This document shows positions 1 through 6,899 of a stretch of DNA of 7,121 bases, piece after piece (position 1 is the first letter of the stretch; each line of letters opens with the position of its first letter). The notes under the pieces are model-generated. The model did not search any database, was not told where the DNA came from, and saw nothing but the letters and a program-made list of their open reading frames with translations. This DNA comes from Pedobacter sp. UBA2067. Lineage in GTDB: Bacteria; Bacteroidota; Bacteroidia; Sphingobacteriales; Sphingobacteriaceae. The stretch is taken from NCBI GenBank assembly GCA_002333205.1, contig DDAD01000018.1, positions 3,677 to 10,797 on the forward strand, read 5' to 3'. Both the position numbers and the translations under genes were made by a program.

Positions 1-579
1 CTGTTTTGTATGTCCTACAACTTGTGTATAGCTATCGATCTTATCGGCAAGCAGTTGATCAGGCCGCACCCATAATGGCGACTGTCGCACATCACTCCCA
101 TTCTCATCGCCAATTCCGTGTAGGAAACCAAAGGCAAGCCGGTCCTCAACAAACTTCTTATTAATGCTATGTTCAAGGTTAGCAAGTTCAATTTCATTGT
201 TCCTGCACCAGGTCTTGGTTAAGCCTGCGTGGATAAAAAGGATATTGCTCTACACACAGCAGATCTGCACTAGATCAAGCGCATCTTCCAGTACTTCTCG
301 TAGTGATGCTGCAGCAGCTGAATTGTACCTGCTGTACTTTTGTTCAACGCCACTCAGGTAGTGGTAATCATGATTACCAATCAGAAACGTCACCATGTCC
401 GGGTTATCGCGCTTTAGCGCTACGATCGCCTTGAAATTGGCGAGTTCATCTTCTGGCTGGATCCAGAAATCATAAGAATCAAAGTAATCCCCGATAAACA
501 CCAGCTGATCTGTAGGTTCTTGAATGTATGCTTCCCAAAAGCTTCTGCCGTGAATATCTCCGATTGCGATAATTTTCCT
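1..579 (-). pseudogene. Metallophosphoesterase pseudogene, in-frame TAG, runs off left edge
   Basis: This is a calcineurin-like metallophosphoesterase, a family of two-metal hydrolases acting on phosphoesters; the substrate cannot be told here. The minus-strand frame shows all five family motifs in order: GDIHGR (544-561), GDYFD (478-492), GNHDY (about 364-378), FIHAGLT (around 223-234) and VVGHTK (near 4-15). The frame is broken by TAG at 250-252, directly after LVQICCV, yet it stays open on both sides: 327 bases upstream and 249 downstream to the window edge. The reading resumes in the same frame with SNILFIHAG, so this is a point nonsense change and not a frameshift. No ATG precedes the first motif; AGG at 577-579 sits where a start giving 'MKIIAIGDIHG' would be expected. 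The intact parts are a GTG-initiable 83-codon piece lacking the first motif, and a tail; neither should be active. The C-terminus lies outside the window. Family assignment is firm; pseudogene status is likely, short of a sequencing error. Confidence 0.85.
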
Positions 580-613
580 GGTATAGCCTATTACAAAAAA
601 ATTAATGATGTTA

Positions 614-916
614 CTAGTATGATTTTCTTAATTGATATTCCAGTATTCTGGCGAGGGCAGTATCTACACAACCCGCGATATCCTTGCGGTTCTTTTCGAT
701 GTACCGGCATTTGTAATTAAATATCAGCATTTCCAAGCTCTCCCCTGCTTCGACGACCTTTTCCAGAATTTCTATTTTACGGCCCATTGAGGTTCCTTCC
801 CATTCATTAGAATATGGATCTAAGATCGTTCTGAATGTGCGGTGCGGCCAAGTGCTTCCTCGGCCAAAGATTTTGTCTAAACGTTCTCCGTAGTAATCAT
901 TTATATCTTCTACCAT
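614..916 (-). CDS. Hypothetical protein, 100 aa, upstream of the phosphoesterase
   Basis: I do not recognise this family. The frame begins at ATG 914-916 and ends at TAG 614-616. The product is small, soluble-looking and charged, without a signal peptide or membrane segment. The N-terminal half is polar (MVEDINDYYGERLDKIFGRG) and contains W and P residues. The C-terminal half looks helical, with stretches such as KIEILEKVVEAGESLEMLIF and DIAGCVDTALARILEYQLRK. It lies 34 bp upstream of the phosphoesterase frame on the same strand, which suggests one transcript. No Shine-Dalgarno sequence is visible before the ATG, which is usual for Bacteroidota. A loose match to the Bacteroidota -7 element (AATCTTTG against TAnnTTTG, complement of 964-971) lies 47 bases upstream. 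Coding status rests on the clean 100-codon frame, its amphipathic composition and its tandem position. It could be a subunit or regulator of the phosphoesterase, or unrelated. Confidence 0.55.
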   Translation of the reverse strand: MVEDINDYYGERLDKIFGRGSTWPHRTFRTILDPYSNEWEGTSMGRKIEILEKVVEAGESLEMLIFNYKCRYIEKNRKDIAGCVDTALARILEYQLRKSY

Positions 917-1307
917 AATGTAATGTTCAATTTCTATGCGCTGTATTCGTTAATGCTACAATACAAAGATTGAAAAGTAAACCGCATTTAAATGAGGGTG
1001 TACTAACATTTCCGATTTTAGGTTGCGAGCACGTCTGTGAAGTAACTATACTGATTTGAAAACTTATTCCAGCATAGTTCAATACCGACCATTCTTGCAC
1101 TACAAGCGATGGAATTTTCCAAATTTATGTGGGAACTTATATGCACTATTGCCTTTTCATGTTAGAGGAAATTTGCCTAAAGTTTTTTATACTACCTCGA
1201 GATGCACGGCTTAACTATGTTGAAATTCCACCCATAATGTTATTAAAATGTGTCTAGAGTAGGTTTAAACAAGTTTTGTTCGCATTTTGCATATCTAATA
1301 TGACTAA
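917..1307. other. AT-rich intergenic region between divergent genes
   Basis: No convincing gene, tRNA or IS fragment was found on either strand of these 391 bases. They must hold the divergent promoters. Toward the large gene, TAGGTTTA (1260-1267) matches the Bacteroidota -7 consensus TAnnTTTG except at the last base and would give a leader of about 35 nt, but no clear -33 TTG element lies at the right distance. Toward the leftward gene, AATCTTTG (complement of 964-971) is a similarly imperfect match. A short CTTG-CACTA-CAAG inverted repeat near 1097-1109 is too small to call a terminator. I see no remainder of the IS21 istA gene here, although one might be expected if the large gene had simply inserted into istA. 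Confidence 0.5.
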
Positions 1308-1311
1308 ATGA
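1290..1311 (+). promoter_or_regulatory. Start-site region: small inverted repeat and 3-codon leader ORF
   Basis: A CATAT-CTA-ATATG inverted repeat occupies 1290-1302, six bases ahead of the start codon of the large gene. Its right arm contains an ATG (1300-1302) that opens a three-codon frame, Met-Thr-Lys-stop, whose TGA (1309-1311) overlaps the ATG (1308-1310) of the large gene. An in-frame TAA at 1305-1307 immediately precedes that ATG, so the large protein cannot begin further upstream. The stop/start overlap could allow coupled re-initiation or damp expression, but it may be chance in AT-rich DNA. No Shine-Dalgarno sequence is present. Confidence 0.25.
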
Positions 1312-4300
1312 GCCAATCAGATCGAATCAGAGAAATTTTTCAAAATCATTATGGGTATTATAAACAAACCGGTACCGAAACCATTAAACAACAGGCTGGC
1401 CAGGTCGAACAAGTAAGTTCAGATTATGAAGGCAGAGTAATATATGAACTCATCCAAAATGCCTTTGACAAAGCTGGTAAGCATATTTTAGTCAAGGTCG
1501 GAGAGTCAACATTGTATATTGCTAATGATGGAACAAAATTCAGTTATACAGCTGATTATAACTACCAGGAAGGTGGTACCAATCGAGGGGATTTCCAGTC
1601 TTTATGTTCCATTTCTACTTCCACAAAGAAAGCTTCAGTTAACATAGGTAATAAAGGGGTAGGATTCAAGTCTGGATTTTCAATTGCGAAAGAGGGATAT
1701 ATTAATGTTTACACGAAAGGCGAAATCTTTGCTAATACTGGCAATTTCAACGAACAAGTAAATTTTAGAATTTACGAAAGTTTCCGGGAGGTCGCCACTA
1801 TACCACTAGAACTAGAACAAGATATACAAGAACTATTAAAAAGGCAAATACCTGAAGTCCAGAAAGGGCATCCGAATCGTGGGGTGCCCGGCTATTATTA
1901 CCCATTACTATTTGACAAAACGCCATCAACAATCGAAAAATTGTTTCAGGACGGGTTTGTTACTGTCGTCGAAATTCCCGTTCGTGAAAGATCTACGATA
2001 ATTAATTTGCTCATTGATTTTAAACGAGTACATTTTGACTTTATTAGCTTGAAATATAGCAAAGAATTTGAAGTTAAATTTCAGTATGATGAACAAGAAA
2101 TTAGCAGGCAGGTAAGAGTTGACGCGAAAAGCATCTTTTGGGCAATGCTCGATAATAAAGTTACTGAAGAAGTTTCGAAAGATGCTGGTATTGAATTGAA
2201 AGATTCAAAGGTCGCAATATCATTTAGAGGTGATAATGGCGGGTATCTCTATAATTACCTCCCGACAACGGTCGAATCTCCGTTTCGCTACGTTGACTTT
2301 CATGCAGATTTTCACACCACTGTAGATCGAAAGGGGATTAATTTTGAAGGTGCAGTCGGGGCTTACAACAAGATACTTCTCACCGCATGTTTGGAATTGT
2401 ATTGGTCTGTGTTAAATTCTAGTTTGGAATACAACTGTAAGGTACAACTTAACCTTCGATACATTCGTCAAAGAAAATATCACTTCAAAGATTTTAACTG
2501 GAATCTGATAGATTGTAATAACACAAAAGCTTCTAGGATTGCCAACATAAATATCCTTAACACTGGGGGTAATCAATTTGAAAATGCTTCGCAACTATTT
2601 GCTATACTGGCTAAAAATTTCTTTGAAGCCGATAGAACCGATACTGATTATGATACCTTTTACAGGAATGTTCAAAACTTCATACATGGGAACGCTACCA
2701 ACTCTTCTCAATATACTAAACCAATCAGGGAATTTAAGAAAAGACTTGCGCAACTACTTCTCGAACATAATGTGCCCTTAGTTCCTGGTATAAGATTCTC
2801 AAGAGAGCGGGAGATTTTATATAAGAAACCTGACGATAAGAAGTTGGATTTGCCAGAGTTTCTGGGGATCGCCATAACCTCTTACGAAATAGACAAGGTT
2901 CATTGTAATTATTTCAAACAACAATTACAAATAAAAGACTTCAACGATTATAATGAAATACTCAAGCATTATAAGCAATGTAGTTTTTCTGGAGAATATT
3001 CCACAACAACAATGACAGAGGTGGAACAGATTTCATTGCTGCAGAGCCTCTTCAAGTTGTTTATTGCTCGAAGAGAAAAATCATTAGAATCGACTCACCG
3101 TTTTACTACAGTATTTACTGCCGAACTTAGATCTAACAATCGATCACTAAACAGAGCCAATTTCAACATTGCAACATTATTCATCAAAACGCAGGATGAC
3201 AAATTTAAGCCTGCACAGCTATGCACGATTGAAGAACTTGATCCGAAATTCTTATCCTCGATTACTGAAGATAAACCTCAGAAAACACAATTTTTAACGT
3301 TCTTAGGTGTCTCAATGCATAAAAAGACCATATTTGCGGACACTCGTATTTATGAGCGGCTTAAGAACGGCCTTTACTCGCCTCCTGCTCTTCTGTCCAG
3401 AGAAGCTGACCAACACACTGAGATCAATGGTACTCTTTTAGAATACATAAATATAATTGAAAAGGACGCATTAGTCCATCCAGCTTTGGTTAATGAAAAC
3501 GGTTACAACTTCCTCCATAAATTCTCCAATAAAAAACTTAACGGAAACTTTGAAACGCTGCTGGTTAAGAAGTATTCTCAATTCCCTGAACAATATCGGA
3601 GTGTCCTAAAAAGCACGCTTGAACAGTTTTTCAACAGTAACAAAACAGATATTATCCGATTGTACCAGAGCATTTTTCACATGTATTCACAAGATAATCA
3701 ATACTTAATCTTAGAGCATGGTCGGCTACAATGGAAGACGGATACTTCATTTCTAATCGTAAGTTCGAAAAGTGATTTCGAACTCCTCATTCAACGTAGT
3801 GACTTGAAGGTGCTGTGTTATTATTCTGGCCAGGATTTACCAGACAAATTGGTAGAACAAAGGATAAAGAAGTTAAAAGGTTCTATAACATTTGATCAGA
3901 CTGAGGAACTAGCAGAGTTAAAAAGTAGGCTAGAAGAGCGGATGATCTATCTTCTTGTGAGCATTAGTTACTCAACTAATTCCAAACTCAACTACCTTAT
4001 AGAAGATGAAAATATAAACGATCTACAAAATACACTACGTTCAGTAAGATTTTTGAAAGCAGACAACCTCAAGCAAGAAATTAAATTCGATAATGTTACA
4101 GTAGCATCACTAACATCTTACGCTTACGCTGAACCTGCAGATTCTACCTTATACTTTTCCAAAACTAGCACTAACAGTACTTTAGCAATGGCAATTGCAG
4201 AGTACTTTTTTTCTAATCATGCACTGAAAGACATCATAGAGTTAACCATTTTCCACAAGACATTAGAGGATTTATACAATGAGCACGACCAGACGGATAT

Positions 4301-5480
4301 TCTAATAATAAAATCAAAGTGGAAGAAAGACTATGAACAAAAATTCGAAGCTTTTCAACTCCACCTTACGGAGCTCTTTCAAATAGAGATTGAAAATTTA
4401 TGGTACATCTACGATGAGAACCATCGTAGTAAAGCATTAATAAAACTTGAAAACGAAAATCGTCTTCACGAGATGAAACTTACTGTTGAGAATTTAAAGA
4501 ATGAGCCCACCTATCTGAATTATTTTGATGAATTTCAAATCCAAATCAACTATGAACATATAGAGAAAATGGCTGCTGAACTGTTATCACTTGTAGACAA
4601 GTATGAAACTCATAAGGGCACTATTGATGAAGAACTGACAAAAATCAAATCGCTGTCAAGGAAGATAGGAAGCGAAGATGAGTTATTGAACATGAAGCAT
4701 TCCCTAATGAATAGGTACAATCTCGATGAGGTTTCGGTAAACAAAGAACAACTCGGGATACATATTGGTAGACTTGAATTAGACCGTAAAATTAACATGA
4801 TCTTCGATGAATTCCACAGACAAAAGCATAAGGTTATAAAGCTAACGCAAATGACGGGAGCAGACGAATCTCCGATTCCAATAAACCATACCAAAAAAAT
4901 TTATCAGGGTAGCCTTACGAGTGGTGATGTTGAACAACAAGAACTAACCGGTGCAAATGGTGAGGAACAAGTGTTACAATATTTCATAAGAAAATTTTTA
5001 GAAAATAGCACCGAGGATCGTGCAATAGGGATAAACGAAACGTATTCCTATTTAGAGTCGCATCTTGGTAATGATAAGCACAAGAAATTTCGTGATGATT
5101 GTCTTCAGGTTATTGATAATGATCGTAAATTAACTCGCTGCCTCATCCCTTTTTTCTATATAGCCTTGCACCATAAATATGCCTATTTCGATCTAATTGT
5201 TTATACAAACAAAACTCCAACGTTAATTGAAGTAAAGTCTACAAGAGGTAATCATAACAACTTTCACATCTCAAGCGCAGAGATGAATATTGCCCGGCGA
5301 TCGAGTAATTATGAGATCGTAAGAGTTACAAAGGATGCCATGATCTTCCTTGGCAATCCGATAAGGGCTATTGATGATCGCATAAAACTAATAAAAGGGG
5401 AATCTTTCACCTTAACTCCAAAGAATTATGAGTTCAAAATCAAAGACGAAAATGTTACGCATCATTTTAAGGAAAACTGA
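1308..5480 (+). CDS. Sacsin/Hsp90-like GHKL ATPase fused to C-terminal DUF3883 (PD-(D/E)XK-like) domain, candidate defence protein
   Basis: This is an intact 1390-residue protein. Residues about 35-140 form a GHKL (Bergerat) ATP site: N-box E47-LIQ-N51-AFD, adenine-contacting box ANDG (D74), a conserved-looking STSTKK (about 102-107) and glycine box IGNKGVGFKS (G114, G117, G119). A YLPT element (317-320) followed by DFHADFHTTVDRKGI (330-344) matches the second half of sacsin-like ATPase modules. Residues about 360-1200 match nothing I recognise; about 1040-1175 is rich in charged helix and may form coiled coil. The C-terminus is a DUF3883 ('NO VEIN' C-terminal) domain: GANGEEQV (1215-1222), D1295 in YFDLIVY, E1308-V-K1310 in IEVKST, then SSAEMNIA (around E1325) and YEIVRV (to 1340). 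The D-x12-ExK spacing is that of PD-(D/E)XK nucleases. No signal peptide or membrane segment is seen, so it is probably cytoplasmic. The start is fixed by an in-frame TAA just upstream. Base composition looks more AT-rich than the IS DNA beside it. Domain calls are firm; a role in immunity is inference. Confidence 0.93.
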   Translation: MSQSDRIREIFQNHYGYYKQTGTETIKQQAGQVEQVSSDYEGRVIYELIQNAFDKAGKHILVKVGESTLYIANDGTKFSYTADYNYQEGGTNRGDFQSLCSISTSTKKASVNIGNKGVGFKSGFSIAKEGYINVYTKGEIFANTGNFNEQVNFRIYESFREVATIPLELEQDIQELLKRQIPEVQKGHPNRGVPGYYYPLLFDKTPSTIEKLFQDGFVTVVEIPVRERSTIINLLIDFKRVHFDFISLKYSKEFEVKFQYDEQEISRQVRVDAKSIFWAMLDNKVTEEVSKDAGIELKDSKVAISFRGDNGGYLYNYLPTTVESPFRYVDFHADFHTTVDRKGINFEGAVGAYNKILLTACLELYWSVLNSSLEYNCKVQLNLRYIRQRKYHFKDFNWNLIDCNNTKASRIANINILNTGGNQFENASQLFAILAKNFFEADRTDTDYDTFYRNVQNFIHGNATNSSQYTKPIREFKKRLAQLLLEHNVPLVPGIRFSREREILYKKPDDKKLDLPEFLGIAITSYEIDKVHCNYFKQQLQIKDFNDYNEILKHYKQCSFSGEYSTTTMTEVEQISLLQSLFKLFIARREKSLESTHRFTTVFTAELRSNNRSLNRANFNIATLFIKTQDDKFKPAQLCTIEELDPKFLSSITEDKPQKTQFLTFLGVSMHKKTIFADTRIYERLKNGLYSPPALLSREADQHTEINGTLLEYINIIEKDALVHPALVNENGYNFLHKFSNKKLNGNFETLLVKKYSQFPEQYRSVLKSTLEQFFNSNKTDIIRLYQSIFHMYSQDNQYLILEHGRLQWKTDTSFLIVSSKSDFELLIQRSDLKVLCYYSGQDLPDKLVEQRIKKLKGSITFDQTEELAELKSRLEERMIYLLVSISYSTNSKLNYLIEDENINDLQNTLRSVRFLKADNLKQEIKFDNVTVASLTSYAYAEPADSTLYFSKTSTNSTLAMAIAEYFFSNHALKDIIELTIFHKTLEDLYNEHDQTDILIIKSKWKKDYEQKFEAFQLHLTELFQIEIENLWYIYDENHRSKALIKLENENRLHEMKLTVENLKNEPTYLNYFDEFQIQINYEHIEKMAAELLSLVDKYETHKGTIDEELTKIKSLSRKIGSEDELLNMKHSLMNRYNLDEVSVNKEQLGIHIGRLELDRKINMIFDEFHRQKHKVIKLTQMTGADESPIPINHTKKIYQGSLTSGDVEQQELTGANGEEQVLQYFIRKFLENSTEDRAIGINETYSYLESHLGNDKHKKFRDDCLQVIDNDRKLTRCLIPFFYIALHHKYAYFDLIVYTNKTPTLIEVKSTRGNHNNFHISSAEMNIARRSSNYEIVRVTKDAMIFLGNPIRAIDDRIKLIKGESFTLTPKNYEFKIKDENVTHHFKEN

Positions 5481-5995
5481 TCATTAGAGTTAGACCAGCC
5501 TCACTGCATTTTCAACAAGTGCTTTATCTTTTGGCTTACGTGCACGGGTGGCCAGAACAGTGGTGCCATAATGGAGCGCAAAAGCTTTAAAGTCCTTGTT
5601 CAGCTCTGGCTCATACCGGTGTGCATGTGTCACTGCCGACCTCAGATTGTCTGTTACAATCAGCTTTGGTACTCCACGGGTGAACTCAAGGCTTCTGCGA
5701 ACACTGTTTAGAAAGGATGCTTTCTGCTGATTTTCACTAGCCTCCACATAGGTGTAGCCACTTCCAGCGAGCAGGGCGATGAACAGTTCTGCTGGCCTGG
5801 TTGCACCGGTTTGACGGTCAGTTACCAATAACCTGTCTCTTGCATAGTCAATCAGCAATTTCTCTCCCATGATCTGCTCCATATGGAATGAGGCATGCTG
5901 AACAGCGAACGCTTTTTGAATATGCTCTTTGAATTGGGTGTAGCCATACCCATCAGGATATTTCTTACGATAGTCTTCCCAAATAGCCAGGTAAG
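5481..5995 (-). mobile_element. Remnant of an older IS21-family element
   Basis: Only the istA core survives. On one side it is interrupted by the terminus of a second IS21 copy (about 5996). On the other it ends within roughly ten bases of the large gene's stop codon. No terminal repeat, istB or target duplication of this element is visible in the window, so its true limits are unknown. The missing N-terminal part of its istA should lie beyond the right edge, on the far side of the inserted copy. Confidence 0.75.
5490..5995 (-). pseudogene. istA: IS21 transposase IstA fragment (integrase core), truncated at both ends
   Basis: This is the catalytic core of an IS21-family IstA transposase, the DDE/rve enzyme that cuts and joins element ends. 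Although ATG 5880-5882 could start a 130-codon frame, the IstA frame stays open upstream: TYLAIWEDYRKKYPDGYGYTQF is the typical region before the core, so the ATG is internal. The DDE residues are visible: D in LLIDYA (5847-5849), D in VTDNLRSAV (5649-5651) and E in DKALVENAV (5511-5513). The usual 'DYAGD' reads DYARD here. The 5' part is removed at about 5996, where the end of another IS21 copy begins. The 3' part stops at TAA 5490-5492 just after ENAVRLV, far short of a full-length IstA. With a one-base indel the next codons would read Y-T-L, so homology may run to about 5482. The fragment is convergent with the large gene and 9 bp from its stop codon. It is non-functional. Confidence 0.88.
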
Positions 5996-6013
5996 TGTCT
6001 ATAACGGACTCAC

Positions 6014-6068
6014 TGGGCCAGTAAAAACGGAGGATGCTGGGCCAGTGATTACGGTAATCAATGGGCCA
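6014..6068. repeat. Three 24-bp-spaced IS21 terminal repeats
   Basis: TGGGCCA occurs at 6014-6020, 6038-6044 and 6062-6068, exactly 24 bases apart. The first two share a longer core, CTGGGCCAGT followed four bases later by ACGG. Regularly spaced multiple end repeats are a known IS21 trait and serve as transposase binding sites. They lie between the mapped terminus (about 5996) and the istB stop codon. Between the second and third repeats lies a palindrome, TGATTAC-G-GTAATCA (6046-6060), extended by CCA/TGG to 6042-6064 with one mismatched pair. Confidence 0.85.
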
Positions 6069-6097
6069 CTTTTCACTACAATTATAAGCGTTTAGTT

Positions 6098-6835
6098 TTA
6101 ATGACTCAACTGTTTTTTTCGTCTGAAAGATTCTCCTTCCAGTTCAATGCGATGAGAGGAGAACACGACTCGATCGAGTATTGCGTCTGCCGCCGTACAT
6201 TCTCCAATTAACCCGTGCCAGCTTGCCACTGGTATCTGTGTAGCAATTATGGTTGATGAGCTCTCATGTCTTTCTTCAATTACATCCATCAGTACGTTTC
6301 TTGCCTGCTGATCGATATTGGCCAGACCAAAGTCATCCAGGATCAGCAGCTCTGTTTTTTGTATCCGCTTGATCAGTTTATAGTAAGTACCTTGTAGTTT
6401 AGCTAGTTTGGCCAGATCAAAGAACCTGGCGGTATTATAGTACATAGTCTTGTGCAGCATCTGACAAGCTTTTACCCCAATGCTTTGGGCCAGAAAGCTC
6501 TTACCGCAACCACTGGCTCCGGTAATAATCAGATTTTCCTTTTTTCGAATAAAGTTAAGGCTTAGCAGCCTTTCAAAGCTTGTTTTATCCAAGCCTCATT
6601 GCGTTTGGTAGTCGATATCTGATGCAGCGGCCACTTGTTTAAAGCCGGCCCTCTGTATAAGACTTTCGATATTGCGATTCTCTCGGCTTTCCCATTCGGT
6701 ATCGACCAGCAGTGAGAGGAAGTCATCCAGGGTGTAGTCCTGGTAGAGGTTTTCGCTGATACTTCGGTGATAAAGCGTCGCCATTGCATTCATATGCATA
6801 CGGCGCATCTTTTCTACAGTGTTGTGTTCGTTCAT
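6098..6835 (-). pseudogene. istB: IS21 helper ATPase IstB with in-frame TGA
   Basis: IstB is the AAA+ ATPase that assists IstA in target selection and strand transfer. The frame begins at ATG 6833-6835 and ends at TAA 6098-6100. Read through, it is 245 codons, the usual IstB size. It is interrupted by TGA at 6596-6598 (codon 80), where the family has the 'RGLD' segment: the sequence reads YQTQ-stop-GLDKTSF, so a CGA-to-TGA change is the simplest explanation. After the stop come Walker A (GASGCGKS, about residues 106-113), Walker B (LLILDDFG, with D167 and D168), the sensor region (TIIATQIPVASWH) and an ILDRV...HRIELEGESFRR tail, all intact. TTG at 6590-6592 could restart translation but would lose the N-terminal IstA-interaction region. 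It is separated from istA by 64 bp. The gene is likely inactive unless the stop is read through or is a sequencing error. Confidence 0.9.
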
Positions 6836-6899
6836 GATTATTATTGCTTTTTGTTAATGATGTGTATTGGTTCAGGGGTCGGTATACTCCGGAACCTAC

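Noticed and set aside
250..501. An independent 83-aa gene with a GTG start
   Set aside because: The phosphoesterase frame and its first motif continue upstream, and the rest of the domain continues past the stop.
614..916. The 100-aa gene as an antitoxin or partner of the large gene
   Set aside because: It is divergent from the large gene, 391 bp away, and in tandem with the phosphoesterase; nothing in its sequence suggests a DNA-binding or antitoxin fold.
917..1307. A non-coding RNA, CRISPR array or tRNA gene in the intergenic region
   Set aside because: No repeat-spacer pattern, tRNA arms or strong hairpin followed by a T-run could be found; only small inverted repeats expected in AT-rich DNA.
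4610..4894. A 94-codon minus-strand frame inside the large gene
   Set aside because: It is antisense to a helical region of the large protein; its Ser-rich hydrophobic composition is what the complement of charged-helix codons gives.
5490..5882. A complete 130-aa transposase starting at ATG 5880-5882
   Set aside because: IstA-like sequence continues upstream of that ATG in the same frame as far as 5994, so it is an internal methionine of a fragment.
250..6598. Stop-codon reassignment (TAG and TGA read as amino acids) to explain both interrupted genes
   Set aside because: TGA ends the 1390-codon gene and TAG ends the 100-codon gene at sensible places, so both act as normal stops here.
6098..6835. 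Two separate genes, a 79-aa protein and a 164-aa ATPase
   Set aside because: They lie in the same frame, separated by a single TGA, and together make one standard-length IstB; the second 'start' is an internal TTG.
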